This document shows, piece after piece, positions 24,811 through 33,506 of a stretch of 64,000 nt of DNA. Every line of letters begins with the position of its first letter. Position 1 is the first letter of the stretch. The notes below the pieces were generated by a model. The model searched no databases. It was not told the origin of the DNA and was given only the letters and a program-made list of their open reading frames with translations. The stretch comes from Streptomyces alboflavus (GTDB taxonomy: Bacteria > Actinomycetota > Actinomycetes > Streptomycetales > Streptomycetaceae), in NCBI RefSeq assembly GCF_000716675.1, contig NZ_JNXT01000005.1, positions 124,001 through 188,000 of the forward strand, in the 5' to 3' direction. The translations under genes were made by a program, and so were the position numbers.

Positions 24811-27672
24811 TCAGTCGCCGCCGCGCCCCCGCGGCCCCGTGGTCGTCCCCTGCGTGAGCCCGCCCAGAGCGCCCTGCTGGCCGCCCTGGGCGCCGCCGTC
24901 CGCGGCACCCCCGTCGGCGCCGCCCCCGGTCGGCCCCTGGTTCTGCCCCTGCGTCTGGCCCTGGTCCTGGCCCTGCGTCTGGCCGCCCTGGTCCTGGCCC
25001 GCGGTCGGGCCCTGTGTCTGGCCGCCCTGGTCCTGACCGCCGGTCGGCCCCTGGTTCTGGCCCTGGTTCTGCCCCTGGTTCTGGCCGCCCTGGTCGCCGC
25101 CGCCGTCCGCGGCACCGCCGTCGGCCGTGCCGCCGGTGTCCTCGTCGCCGCCGTTCGCGCCGCCCGTGTCCTCGTCCGGGTCGGGCTCCTCGGCGCCCTC
25201 CGACGGGTCGGGCTGCACCGGCACGTCCGCGCCCGGCTCCAGCTCCAGGTCGAACTCCTTCACCGACTTGCCCTCCAGGGCGTCCTTGGTGAACTGCGCC
25301 CAGACCCGCGCCGGATAGCCGCCGCCATTGATGCGCCGCTCGCCGAGCGCCCCGTACAGCGGCGTCTGCACGGCCGTCTTCGGGTCCTGGCCCATCACGG
25401 CCACGACCGTCGCCAGGTCCGGCGTGTAGCCCGCGAACCAGGCCGCCTTGTCCTCCTCGGCCGTACCCGTCTTGCCCGCCGCCGGGCGGCCCGCGGCGAG
25501 CGCCGCCGTGCCCGTGCCGGAGTCGACGACGCTGCGCAGGATCGACGTGGTGGTGTCCGCGGCCTCGCGGCTCACCGCCGTCTTCTCGCCCCGCTCCGGC
25601 AAGGCGACGTCCTCGCCGTCCTTGGTGATCTTCTCGACGAGCGTGTACGAGCCGTGCTGGCCGTGGTTCGCGAGCGTGGCGTACGCCTCCGTCATGTCGA
25701 GCACGGACGCCGTGGACGGGCCGAGCGCGATGGACGGGGACGCCGTGAGGTCCGGGGTCTTCTCCGGCACGCCGAGCGCGACCGCGGTGTCCTTGACCCG
25801 GTCGGAGCCCACGTCGACGGCCATCTGCGCGTACACGGAGTTCACGGACTTGTCCGTGGCCTCGCGCACGGTGATGTCGCCGTACTGGCCGTCGTCCTCG
25901 TTGGCGGGGGCGTACTGGCCGCCGTCCCAGCCCTGCACCGGACGCCGGTTGTTGCCGTCGTAGATCGTGTTCGGCGTGATCGGGGTGCCGGACTGCGTGG
26001 TCGAGCCGTTCTGCACGGCCGAGGTGAACACGAACGGCTTGAAGGTCGAGCCGACCTGGTAGTCACGTCGGGTGGCGTTGTTGACGAACTGCTTGGTGTA
26101 GTCGATGCCGCCGTACATCGCGACGACCTTGCCGGTCTTCGGGTCCACGGACGCGCCGCCGACCCGCACGTTCCGGTCGATCTTGCGGGCCTTCTTGTCG
26201 AGCTTCGACATCACCTGGTCGTCGACGGCCTTCACGAACGCGTCCTGCCGCGGCTTCTGCAGGGTGGTCGTGATGCGGTAGCCGCCCCGGTGCAGGGCGT
26301 CCTCCTCGACGATCTTGTTCTCGATGAGGTAGTCCTCGACGGCCTTGACCACATAGCCGCGCTGCCCGGACAGGTCCTGGTTGCCCCTGGCCTGCTCCGG
26401 CGCCGGGAACTTCTGCTTCTCGCGGTCGGCGGAGGACAGCCAGCCCTCCTTGACCATGCCGTTCAGGACGTAGTTCCAGCGGCCCACCGCGTTGGGCTTG
26501 TTCTCCGGGTGCGCCGCCACGTCGTAGGCGTTCGGGGCGTTCACGAGCGTCGCGAGGTACGCGCCCTGGCCGACGGTGAGGTCCTCGACGTCCTTGCCGT
26601 AGTACGCCTGCGCGGCGGCCTGCACGCCGTACGCGTTGCGGCCGAAGTAGCTGGTGTTCAGATAGCCCTGGAGGATGTCGTCCTTGCTCACCTCGCGGTC
26701 CAGCTTGATCGAGATGAAGAACTCCTTCACCTTGCGGGTGACCGTCTGCTCCTGGCCCAGGTAGTAGTTCTTCACGTACTGCTGGGTGATGGTGGAGCCG
26801 GACTGCTTGCCCTTGCCGGTGACGGTGTTCCAGGCCGCGCGGAGCATCGCCTTCGGGTCGACGGCGGACTCGCCGTAGAAGTCCCGGTCCTCGGCCGCGA
26901 GCACGGCGTGCTGCACGTGCTTGGGGACCTTGGACAGCGGGACGTTCTCGCGGTTCATGCCCCTGCTGTCGTCGCGGGCCAGCTCGGTGCCGTCGGCGTA
27001 CAGGTAGACGTTGGCCTGCTTGGTGGCCGTGGCGTTCGCGGGCGGGATGTCGATCAGCAGATAGCCCGCGGTGAAGCCGCCCACGCAGAGCAGGACCACG
27101 AAGATGAACCCGGCGAGCACCATCCGCCAGGTCGGGAAGAGGCGCCGCCAGCCCTTGCGCTTGGGCCGCTTCTTCTTGCCGCTCTTGGCGGCCTTGCCGG
27201 GGGCGCCGTCACCGGGCGCGGCGGCCACGGACGCGGCGGCGGCCCCGGCGGCACCCTGCTCGGGCTCGCGCGGGGCCCAGCCCTGGTGCTGCTGGCCCTG
27301 GCCCGGTCCCGGGGGGATGGCCCGCAACTGCTGGGTGGAGGGGTCAGGGGCGCCCTGGGGCGCGGCGCCCTTGGGGCGGCCGAGCGGGCGGAGCTGCTGG
27401 GTGGAGGGGCCGCCGTCGGGGGCGCCGGGGCCGGGAGCGCCGGGTGTGCCCTTCGGCGGGGTGGGGCGGTCGCCCGGAGCGCGGTCGGCCGGGGCGCGGT
27501 CGCCCGGAGCGCGGTCGTCCCGGTCGTCGCCCGGCGCCGGGTCGCTCGGCCGGGAGGCCCGCTCGGCCGGTCCCTCGGCGGGCCCGTCCTGCCGGGCAGC
27601 GGGTTCGCTCGGCCGGGCGGTGGGCTCCTCCGGCCCGTCGCCCGGCTGCCGCTGTGGCTCGTCGCTGCTCAT
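24811..27672 (-). CDS. Class A penicillin-binding protein (bifunctional transglycosylase/transpeptidase)
   Basis: A 953-residue cell-wall synthase. Residues 1-180 are a disordered, Pro/Asp/Arg-rich cytoplasmic part with PSTQQLR twice; a membrane helix spans 183-206. The glycosyltransferase domain has the catalytic Glu in AAEDRDFYGE (about 261) and GSTITQQYVKNYYL (292). The transpeptidase has S542 in GSTFKPF, SVN at 609 and KTGT at 734, all intact. Residues from about 815 form an acidic then Gln/Gly-rich tail built of repeats. It polymerises and cross-links peptidoglycan outside the membrane. The tail is much longer than in typical PBP1a proteins. Confidence 0.94.
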   Translation of the reverse strand: MSSDEPQRQPGDGPEEPTARPSEPAARQDGPAEGPAERASRPSDPAPGDDRDDRAPGDRAPADRAPGDRPTPPKGTPGAPGPGAPDGGPSTQQLRPLGRPKGAAPQGAPDPSTQQLRAIPPGPGQGQQHQGWAPREPEQGAAGAAAASVAAAPGDGAPGKAAKSGKKKRPKRKGWRRLFPTWRMVLAGFIFVVLLCVGGFTAGYLLIDIPPANATATKQANVYLYADGTELARDDSRGMNRENVPLSKVPKHVQHAVLAAEDRDFYGESAVDPKAMLRAAWNTVTGKGKQSGSTITQQYVKNYYLGQEQTVTRKVKEFFISIKLDREVSKDDILQGYLNTSYFGRNAYGVQAAAQAYYGKDVEDLTVGQGAYLATLVNAPNAYDVAAHPENKPNAVGRWNYVLNGMVKEGWLSSADREKQKFPAPEQARGNQDLSGQRGYVVKAVEDYLIENKIVEEDALHRGGYRITTTLQKPRQDAFVKAVDDQVMSKLDKKARKIDRNVRVGGASVDPKTGKVVAMYGGIDYTKQFVNNATRRDYQVGSTFKPFVFTSAVQNGSTTQSGTPITPNTIYDGNNRRPVQGWDGGQYAPANEDDGQYGDITVREATDKSVNSVYAQMAVDVGSDRVKDTAVALGVPEKTPDLTASPSIALGPSTASVLDMTEAYATLANHGQHGSYTLVEKITKDGEDVALPERGEKTAVSREAADTTTSILRSVVDSGTGTAALAAGRPAAGKTGTAEEDKAAWFAGYTPDLATVVAVMGQDPKTAVQTPLYGALGERRINGGGYPARVWAQFTKDALEGKSVKEFDLELEPGADVPVQPDPSEGAEEPDPDEDTGGANGGDEDTGGTADGGAADGGGDQGGQNQGQNQGQNQGPTGGQDQGGQTQGPTAGQDQGGQTQGQDQGQTQGQNQGPTGGGADGGAADGGAQGGQQGALGGLTQGTTTGPRGRGGD
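24935..25100. repeat. Tandem repeats encoding the Gln/Gly-rich tail of the penicillin-binding protein
   Basis: The DNA is built of 18- to 21-base units such as GGCCCTGGTCCTGGCCCTG and GGTTCTGGCCCTGGTTCTGC, translated on the minus strand as QNQGQNQGQNQGPTGGQDQG and close variants. Unit number is likely variable among strains. Confidence 0.8.
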
Positions 27673-27772
27673 GTCTCGCGGAACTCCCGGTTCGCGTCGT
27701 ACATCTCGTACGCCTCATACATCCAGTACGCCTCGTACGACCCATTGCACACTGTCGCCGCATGCCTTTCAG

Positions 27773-27806
27773 GCCAGGCACGCTCCGTGGAGCGAAATTG
27801 CCTGGC
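27773..27806. promoter_or_regulatory. Strong hairpin in the divergent region between the PBP and ABC-exporter genes
   Basis: GCCAGGCA (27773) pairs with TGCCTGGC (27799) and the inner CGCTCC pairs with GGAGCG around GT, leaving a 4-base AAAT bulge on one side. It lies in the 234-base gap that must hold both divergent promoters. Nearby, TCGTAC and close variants recur in 27695-27740. The role (operator, attenuator or 5'-UTR structure) is unknown. Confidence 0.5.
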
Positions 27807-27906
27807 ACGGTCGGCCCCGACCGCACTAGGCTCCTGCGCTTCGGTCCGGGCACGGGCCCGGGCGCGGTGGCCTGGAGCGGTACGAGGCTCTCTGAAAGGG
27901 ATGTTC

Positions 27907-28722
27907 GTGAGATCAGGACGGTTCCGCCTGTACGCGGCCGTCGCCGCCGGCAGCTTCCGGCGGTTCGCCACGTACCGGATCGCGACCATGGCCGGTGTCT
28001 TCACCAACACGGTCTTCGGAGTGATCCTGACCTACACCTATATTGCCCTGTGGGACGAGAAGCCTGGACTTGGAGGATACGACCAGGCGCAGGCTCTCAC
28101 GTACGTGTGGCTCGGGCAGGCGCTCCTGACGACCGTCGCGGTGATGGGCGGCGGCTTCGAGGACGAGCTGATGCGGCGCATCCGCACCGGCGACATCGCC
28201 ATCGACCTGTACCGCCCGGCCGACCTCCAGGCCTGGTGGCTCGCGGGTGACCTGGGCCGGGCGCTGTTCCAGCTGCTCGCGCGCGGTGTGGCGCCGATGC
28301 TGTTCGGCGCGTTCGTCTTTCAACTGGCTCTTCCTGGCGACGTGTTGACGTGGCTCGCCGCGGCGCTCGCCGTGCTGCTCGGGGTGGTGGTCAGCTTCGC
28401 GCTGCGCTTCCTGGTGGCGCTCAGCGCCTTCTGGCTGCTCGACGGCACGGGGGTGGCGCAGATCTCGTGGCTCGCGAGCACGTTCTTCTCCGGGATGCTG
28501 CTGCCCCTGAACGTCTTCCCCGGCGCCCTCGGCGAGATCGCCCGCGCGCTGCCCTGGTCGGCGCTGATCCAGGTGCCCGCCGACGTGCTGCTCGGCGAGC
28601 GCTCGGGCGCGGAGCTGCCGGGGACGTTCGCCTTCCAGGCCGGGTGGGCCGTCGCGCTGCTCGCGGCGGGGCGGCTGCTGCAGGCCGTGGCGACGCGGCG
28701 GGTGGTGGTGCAGGGTGGCTGA
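27907..28722 (+). CDS. ABC-2 type exporter permease subunit 1
   Basis: A 271-residue membrane protein with about six helices, of the ABC-2 family seen in paired-permease exporters (Pfam ABC2_membrane_6 type). Features are the N-terminal FRRFATYRIATMAGVFTNTVFGVILTYTYIAL, GQALLTTVAVMGGGFEDELMRRIRTGDIAIDLYRP with the conserved cytoplasmic TGDIxxDLxRP loop, and a C-terminal LFSGMLLPLNVFPGAL-like segment. I prefer the GTG at 27907 because GAAAGGG then has 6 bases spacing, whereas it abuts the ATG at 27901. It overlaps the second permease gene by 8 bases. The substrate is unknown. Confidence 0.86.
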   Translation: MRSGRFRLYAAVAAGSFRRFATYRIATMAGVFTNTVFGVILTYTYIALWDEKPGLGGYDQAQALTYVWLGQALLTTVAVMGGGFEDELMRRIRTGDIAIDLYRPADLQAWWLAGDLGRALFQLLARGVAPMLFGAFVFQLALPGDVLTWLAAALAVLLGVVVSFALRFLVALSAFWLLDGTGVAQISWLASTFFSGMLLPLNVFPGALGEIARALPWSALIQVPADVLLGERSGAELPGTFAFQAGWAVALLAAGRLLQAVATRRVVVQGG

Positions 28723-29668
28723 GGGGCTCAAGCAGGGCGATCTTGGCGGGCAGGGCGAGCTGGGTGGGCAGGGCGATCTTGGTGGGCAGGGCCGACTCGT
28801 CGGGCGAGGGGAGGAGTGGCCCTCCGGCCTGCGGGACGGCGCCGCCGACGGGCCGCTGGAGCGGGCCAGGGACGGGCTGCGCGCCTACCGGATGATCACC
28901 GCCATGTGGATCCGCTCCACCCTCGCCTACCGCGCGTCCTTCGTCATGACGGCCCTCGGCAACCTCACCGCGACCGCCCTCGACTTCGCCGCGATCCTGC
29001 TGATGTTCTCCCAGGTCGACGAGCTCGGCGGCTACCGGCTTCCCGAGGTCGCCTTCCTCTACGGCGCCGCGTCCTGCGCCTTCGGCCTCGCCGACCTCTC
29101 CATCGGCTCCATGGACCGGCTCGGCCGACGGGTCCGCGACGGCACCCTCGACACCCTCCTCGTGCGGCCCGCGCCGGTGCTCGCGCAGGTCGCGGCGGAC
29201 CAGTTCGCGCTGCGCAGGATGGGGCGTGTGGTGCAGGGGCTGCTGATCCTCGGGTACGCCTGCGTCGCCCTCGACATCGCCTGGACACCCCTGAAGGTGC
29301 TGCTCGTCCCGCTGATGCTGGCCAGCGGCGCGGGGATCTTCATGGCGGTGTTCGTGGCGGGCGCGGCCTTCCAGTTCGTCGCGCAGGACGCCTCCGAGGT
29401 GCAGAACGCCTTCACCTACGGCGGCAACACGCTCCTGCAGTACCCGCCGTCCGTCTTCGGCAAGGACCTGGTGCGCGGCGCCACCTTCCTGGTGCCCATC
29501 GCCTTCGTGAACTGGCTGCCCGGCCTGTACGTGCTCGGCCGCCCCTATCCGCTCGGCCTGCCCTCCTGGGCCGCCTTCACGCCGCCGCTGGTGGCCGTGG
29601 CGTGCTGCGCGCTCGCGGGCCTCGCCTGGCGCGCCGGACTCCGCTCGTACCGCAGCACAGGGAGCTGA
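28715..29668 (+). CDS. ABC-2 type exporter permease subunit 2
   Basis: A 317-residue partner permease of the same family, with the matching loop RRVRDGTLDTLLVRPAPVLAQVAADQFALRRMGR and about six helices. It starts at GTG within the end of subunit 1. Residues 6-30 are an imperfect repeat of GDLGGQGELGGQGDLGGQG encoded by a run of about 21-base units (28729-28800); this extension is not part of the normal fold. Two different permeases plus one ATPase is the usual composition of this exporter type. Confidence 0.86.
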   Translation: MAEGLKQGDLGGQGELGGQGDLGGQGRLVGRGEEWPSGLRDGAADGPLERARDGLRAYRMITAMWIRSTLAYRASFVMTALGNLTATALDFAAILLMFSQVDELGGYRLPEVAFLYGAASCAFGLADLSIGSMDRLGRRVRDGTLDTLLVRPAPVLAQVAADQFALRRMGRVVQGLLILGYACVALDIAWTPLKVLLVPLMLASGAGIFMAVFVAGAAFQFVAQDASEVQNAFTYGGNTLLQYPPSVFGKDLVRGATFLVPIAFVNWLPGLYVLGRPYPLGLPSWAAFTPPLVAVACCALAGLAWRAGLRSYRSTGS

Positions 29669-29674
29669 TACGTC

Positions 29675-30676
29675 ATGGACACGGTCCTGGAAGCCGGCCT
29701 CGACGCCGACGTCGACGCCGACTTCATCGCGCTCGACGGCGTCGAGAAGATCTTCGACGTACGCCGGAAGACCGGCTTCCTGCGCCGCGAGCGGCACCAG
29801 GTGCGGGCCGTCGACGGCATCACCTTCCGGGTGCCGCGCGGCGAGATGGTCGGCTACATCGGGCCCAACGGCGCGGGCAAGTCCACCACCATCAAGATGC
29901 TCACCGGCATCCTCACGCCCAGCGGCGGCCGGCTGCGGGTCGCGGGCATCGACCCGGCCCGCGAGCGCACCCGGCTCGCCCGCCGCATCGGCGTGGTCTT
30001 CGGCCAGCGCACCACCCTGTGGTGGGACCTGCCGCTCATCGACTCGTACCGCCTGATGCACCGCATGTACCGCATCCCCGACCGGCGCTACGCCGAGAAC
30101 CTCGACCGCTGCGTCCAACTCCTCGACCTGGGCGAGCTCCTGGACGTGCCCGTGCGCCAGCTCTCGCTCGGGCAGCGGATGCGCGGCGACATCGCGGCGG
30201 CGCTCCTGCACGACCCCGAGGTGCTCTACCTGGACGAGCCGACCATCGGCCTCGACGTCGTCAGCAAGGCGAAGGTGCGCGCCTTCCTGCGCGACCTGAA
30301 CACTGAGTCCGGCACCACCGTGCTCCTGACCACCCACGACCTCACCGACATCGAGCAGTTGTGCAAACGCGTCATGGTCATCGACCACGGGCGTCTGATG
30401 TACGACGGGCCGCTCGCCGGGCTGCACGAGGTGGGCGCGAGCGAACGCACCCTCGTGGTCGACCTGGAACGCGAACTTCCGCCCCTGGAGGTCGAGTCGG
30501 CCCGGGTCGTGAAGGTCGAGGGCCCCCGGCAGTGGCTGGCGTTCCCGGCCGCCGCGTCGGCCGCGCCGCTGGTGGCCGCCGTGGCGGCCCGCTATCCCCT
30601 CGTCGACCTCTCCGTGCGCGAGCCCGACATCGAGGCCGTGATCGCCAAGATGTACGCGGACCGGGGAACCTCGTAG
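29675..30676 (+). CDS. ABC-2 exporter ATP-binding protein
   Basis: A 333-residue ATPase that drives the two permeases. Walker A is IGPNGAGKST, the Q-loop is VVFGQRTTLWWDLP, the signature is LSLGQRMRGDIAAALLH, Walker B is VLYLDEPTIGLD, and the switch His is in LLTTHDLTDIEQL. The RTTLWWDLP Q-loop and the C-terminal 90-residue beta domain are typical of the ATPases paired with ABC2_membrane_6 permeases. It follows subunit 2 by 6 bases, so the three genes are one operon. Exported substrate unknown. Confidence 0.9.
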   Translation: MDTVLEAGLDADVDADFIALDGVEKIFDVRRKTGFLRRERHQVRAVDGITFRVPRGEMVGYIGPNGAGKSTTIKMLTGILTPSGGRLRVAGIDPARERTRLARRIGVVFGQRTTLWWDLPLIDSYRLMHRMYRIPDRRYAENLDRCVQLLDLGELLDVPVRQLSLGQRMRGDIAAALLHDPEVLYLDEPTIGLDVVSKAKVRAFLRDLNTESGTTVLLTTHDLTDIEQLCKRVMVIDHGRLMYDGPLAGLHEVGASERTLVVDLERELPPLEVESARVVKVEGPRQWLAFPAAASAAPLVAAVAARYPLVDLSVREPDIEAVIAKMYADRGTS

Positions 30677-30685
30677 GCTTTCGTC

Positions 30686-31426
30686 ATGACGGACGCCGAG
30701 CCCACGCCCTCGAACAAGCTGCCCGAAGCCGCGGGGCGGGGCTCCGCCGAGCCGCGCCCCGCCGAGCTGCGGGCCTCCGACGCCGACCGCGAGAAGGTCG
30801 CCGACGTGCTGCGCGAGGCCCTGGCCGAGGGGCGGCTCGACATGGAGGAGTTCGACGAACGCCTCGACGCGGCGCTGAAGGCCCGCACCTACGGCGAGCT
30901 GGCCCCCCTCACCCGCGATCTGCCGTCCGCGGGCACACCCGGGCCCACGGTGTCCATGGTCAAGCGCTCCGGCGACGCCGACAGCTACGAGATCGACTGG
31001 GCCGAGCGGGTCGTCGGGGGTGAGCCCTCGTCCACGGGGGCCTTCGCCCTCTGGAGCGGGTTCAACCGCAAGGGCGGCTGGACCATCGGGCGGCTCTTCA
31101 CGTCCTTCGCGATGTGGGGCGGCGGGGAGATCGACCTGCGCGAGGCGCGGTTCGCCGAGCGGGACGTCGTCATCCGCTGCTTCGCCCTCATGGGCGGCAT
31201 CCAGGTCACCGTGCCGCCCGAGCTGAACGTCACCGTCAAGGGGTTCGGGATCATGGGCGGCTTCGGGGACGACGCCACGGGGCCCGGCACGCCGGGGTCG
31301 CCGCGCGTCGTCGTCACCGGCTTCGCCCTCATGGGCGGGGTCGCCGTCGAACGCAAGCTGCGCAAGCAGGAGCGGGCTCGGCTGAAGGCGGAGCGGCGGG
31401 AGTTGCGGGAGCGGCGCCGGGACTGA
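30686..31426 (+). CDS. DUF1707 domain protein
   Basis: A 246-residue protein. Residues about 28-80 are a DUF1707 domain (ELRASDADREKVADVLREALAEGRLDMEEFDERLDAALKARTYGELAPLTRDLP), a short helical module common in actinobacteria. The C-terminal half has repeated beta motifs with FALMGGI, GIMGGFGD and FALMGGVAVE, like the LiaF/DUF2154 cell-wall-active domain. No membrane helix is evident. It ends in a basic tail and is 9 bases behind the ABC-exporter ATPase, so probably co-transcribed. It may relate to envelope stress; that is inference. Confidence 0.85.
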   Translation: MTDAEPTPSNKLPEAAGRGSAEPRPAELRASDADREKVADVLREALAEGRLDMEEFDERLDAALKARTYGELAPLTRDLPSAGTPGPTVSMVKRSGDADSYEIDWAERVVGGEPSSTGAFALWSGFNRKGGWTIGRLFTSFAMWGGGEIDLREARFAERDVVIRCFALMGGIQVTVPPELNVTVKGFGIMGGFGDDATGPGTPGSPRVVVTGFALMGGVAVERKLRKQERARLKAERRELRERRRD

Positions 31427-31436
31427 CCCTCGCGGG

Positions 31437-31925
31437 GCGCCCCAGTCCCTCCCCTTCTCCGAAACCGGGGCTGCGCCCCTGGACCCCAGGGGGTGGGTGT
31501 CCCGTGCGGGTGGGACGGGCCGCCGCCGATCGCGCTGCGCGCTCGTCCTCAAACGCCGGACGGGCTGAATTACTTCGCCGAGGCGGGCTGAAGGGCACCG
31601 GCCAGGCGGTGCGCCCCACGCCCGCCGAAGCCCTGGCGGGGGCGGGCGGGTGGGAGAAAGCCCGTCCGGCGATTGAGGACGAGGCGCGGAGCGCCGAAAC
31701 GGGGGCGCCCCCCCGCGGGGCTGAAGCTGCCGGGCTGTCGATCGGGCCGGAGGAGGCTCGGGTGGGTGGGAGAAAGCCCGTCCGGCGTTTGAGGACGAGG
31801 CGCGGAGCGCCGATTCGGGGGTGTGCTGGTCGGGCTGACGGTGCCGGGCTGTCGGAGAGGCCCGGGACAAGTTCGGGCGGGTGCGTGGTCCCACCCGCAC
31901 CGGGTGGTCCGGCGCGGGCCCCGGC
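31437..31925. repeat. Composite of dispersed GC-rich repeats at a convergent junction (copy R5)
   Basis: The 500-base gap between the DUF1707 gene (+) and the SGNH hydrolase gene (-) holds no gene. It contains GAAACCGGGGCTGCGCCCCT near 31461, CTCGTCCTCAAACGCCGGAC in one orientation near 31542, and CCCGTCCGGCG(A/T)TTGAGGAC twice in the other orientation near 31661 and 31777, each followed by GAGGCGCGGAGCGCCGA. GTGGGAGAAAGCCCG occurs twice (31651, 31767). Confidence 0.82.
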
Positions 31926-31928
31926 GGG

Positions 31929-33263
31929 CTAGAGCTCCGCGGCCGAGGACCCCTTCAGGTCGGCCGGGTTGAACGCCTGGCCCATCCGGCGGAACCCCTC
32001 GTCGCTGGGGTGCAGGTTGTCCCCGGAGTCGTACCGGTCGAGCAGCGCCCGGGGATCGTAGGGATCGCGCAGCGCCTTGTCGAAGTCGACGACCGCGTCG
32101 AACACCTTCCCGGAGCGGATCTCCTTGTTGACGGCCTGGCGGACGCCCTCAAGGGCGGGCGTGTACCCCCGGTGCCCCCCGAAGGGCATCAGCGTCGCGC
32201 CCACGACCCGCAGCCCGCGGGCATGCGCCTGCCGGGTCAGCTCCCGCAGCCCGTCGGTGATGCGCCGAGGATCGGTCTCCTGCGGATTGCGGAGGATGTC
32301 GTTGATGCCGAGGGCGATGACGACGGCCTTGACACCGGTGCGCCCGAGGACGTCCCGCCCGAAGCGGGCGAGCCCGCTGGGGTTGGCACCGGGCCCGCCA
32401 CGGGCGCCGGGCCTCCCGTCCGACAGGACACGGTTGCCGCTGATGCCCTGGTTCACGACGCTGTAGCGCGGCGCGCCGGCCTCCTGGCGCAGCCGGTCGG
32501 CGAGGACGTCGGTCCAGCGCCGGTTGGCGCCCATGGTGGAGGTAATGCCGTCGGTGATGGAGTCGCCGATGACGACGACGGTGCCGTCGGTCTCGTTGCT
32601 GAGCACGTCGACGGCGGAGAGGTAGCGCCAGTACGGGCTCTGCTCGTGGTACGCCGACCCGCTCGGGTCCTCGGTGTGGTCACCGTCGGCGACGTACGAG
32701 ATCTGACGCGCGTGCGGGTGGTACGTCACCGGCCCTGACGCGGTCGGCGAGAACGTCGTGACGAGCAGGTCCGCGTCGTGCGGCACCCGCAGCCGCACGG
32801 CGTCGCTGACGATCTGCTGGCCGGGCTGGATCACCACGGACGTGTCGCCGCGGAAGGTCAGCCGCCGCAGCGTGCCGGCGGCCGCGGTCGGGTTGTTCGA
32901 GGCGGTGGCCACGGCGACGGAGGCGTGCGTGACGGTGAGCGGCTGGGTGCCGTACAGGTTCGACAGGGTGATGCGGGCGCTCTCGCCGCCGACGCTGGTG
33001 TGCACCACGTTGCGTACCGAACGACCCGCCATGCCGCGCGCCTCGGTGCCGGGTTCGGCGCCCGCGGGGGAGGCGGACCAGGTACCCACCCAGGTGCCCG
33101 CCGACGCCGGGGCCGCGGAGTTGCGCGGCCCGCGCGGCGAGGCGCTGAGCTGGTCCTTCGTGTCGTCGTCGGCGCCCGTGACGCCGATGTATATGGCCGC
33201 CGACACGACCACGACGATCGTGAGCACGGCGGCCAGCAGTGCATAACCGTGACGCTTGGTCAT
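31929..33263 (-). CDS. Secreted SGNH/GDSL-type hydrolase
   Basis: A 444-residue esterase/lipase-family protein. An N-terminal hydrophobic segment (YALLAAVLTIVVVVSAAIYIGV) is a signal anchor or uncleaved signal peptide. A first beta-domain (WVGTWSASPAG to about residue 185) is typical of two-domain streptomycete SGNH hydrolases. The catalytic domain has block I VVVIGDSITDGITS, GNRVLSD, block III GINDILRN, and the Asp/His pair in SGDNLHPSDEGFRRM. All catalytic residues are present. Substrates of the family include acylated sugars and lipids; the actual one is unknown. A hairpin overlaps its ribosome binding site. Confidence 0.9.
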   Translation of the reverse strand: MTKRHGYALLAAVLTIVVVVSAAIYIGVTGADDDTKDQLSASPRGPRNSAAPASAGTWVGTWSASPAGAEPGTEARGMAGRSVRNVVHTSVGGESARITLSNLYGTQPLTVTHASVAVATASNNPTAAAGTLRRLTFRGDTSVVIQPGQQIVSDAVRLRVPHDADLLVTTFSPTASGPVTYHPHARQISYVADGDHTEDPSGSAYHEQSPYWRYLSAVDVLSNETDGTVVVIGDSITDGITSTMGANRRWTDVLADRLRQEAGAPRYSVVNQGISGNRVLSDGRPGARGGPGANPSGLARFGRDVLGRTGVKAVVIALGINDILRNPQETDPRRITDGLRELTRQAHARGLRVVGATLMPFGGHRGYTPALEGVRQAVNKEIRSGKVFDAVVDFDKALRDPYDPRALLDRYDSGDNLHPSDEGFRRMGQAFNPADLKGSSAAEL

Positions 33264-33274
33264 GCGGGCTGTTT

Positions 33275-33299
33275 CTCCTCGGGCAGGGGGAGCCCGAGG
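33275..33299 (-). promoter_or_regulatory. Hairpin overlapping the SGNH hydrolase ribosome binding site
   Basis: CCTCGGGC and GCCCGAGG form a perfect 8-bp stem around AGGGGGA. On the minus strand the likely Shine-Dalgarno GAGGAG (33275-33280) is partly inside the stem, 11 bases before the ATG, so the hairpin could limit translation. Confidence 0.45.
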
Positions 33300-33506
33300 C
33301 TCCGGTGTGAACACCCCATGATGCGTCATGGGCCGCGAGAGGGCCGACACTGCCCCCCTCCGCTCACTCAGACGCCGGGAACTTGTGGTTCGTTCCAGGA
33401 GTCGGACTGGAAGGGACAATGCGAACGGGTACGACGACGGCGTACGACTGACGTACGCACCACCAGGCACGCGCAGGAACAGCGACGCGAAGACGGGGCT
33501 CCAGGG

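Noticed and set aside
24935-25100. CRISPR-like or non-coding repeat array
   Set aside because: The repeats are in frame within the penicillin-binding protein gene and encode its Gln/Gly tail.
31329-31932. Open frames in the gap before the SGNH hydrolase gene
   Set aside because: Repeat-derived, as for the other composite copy.
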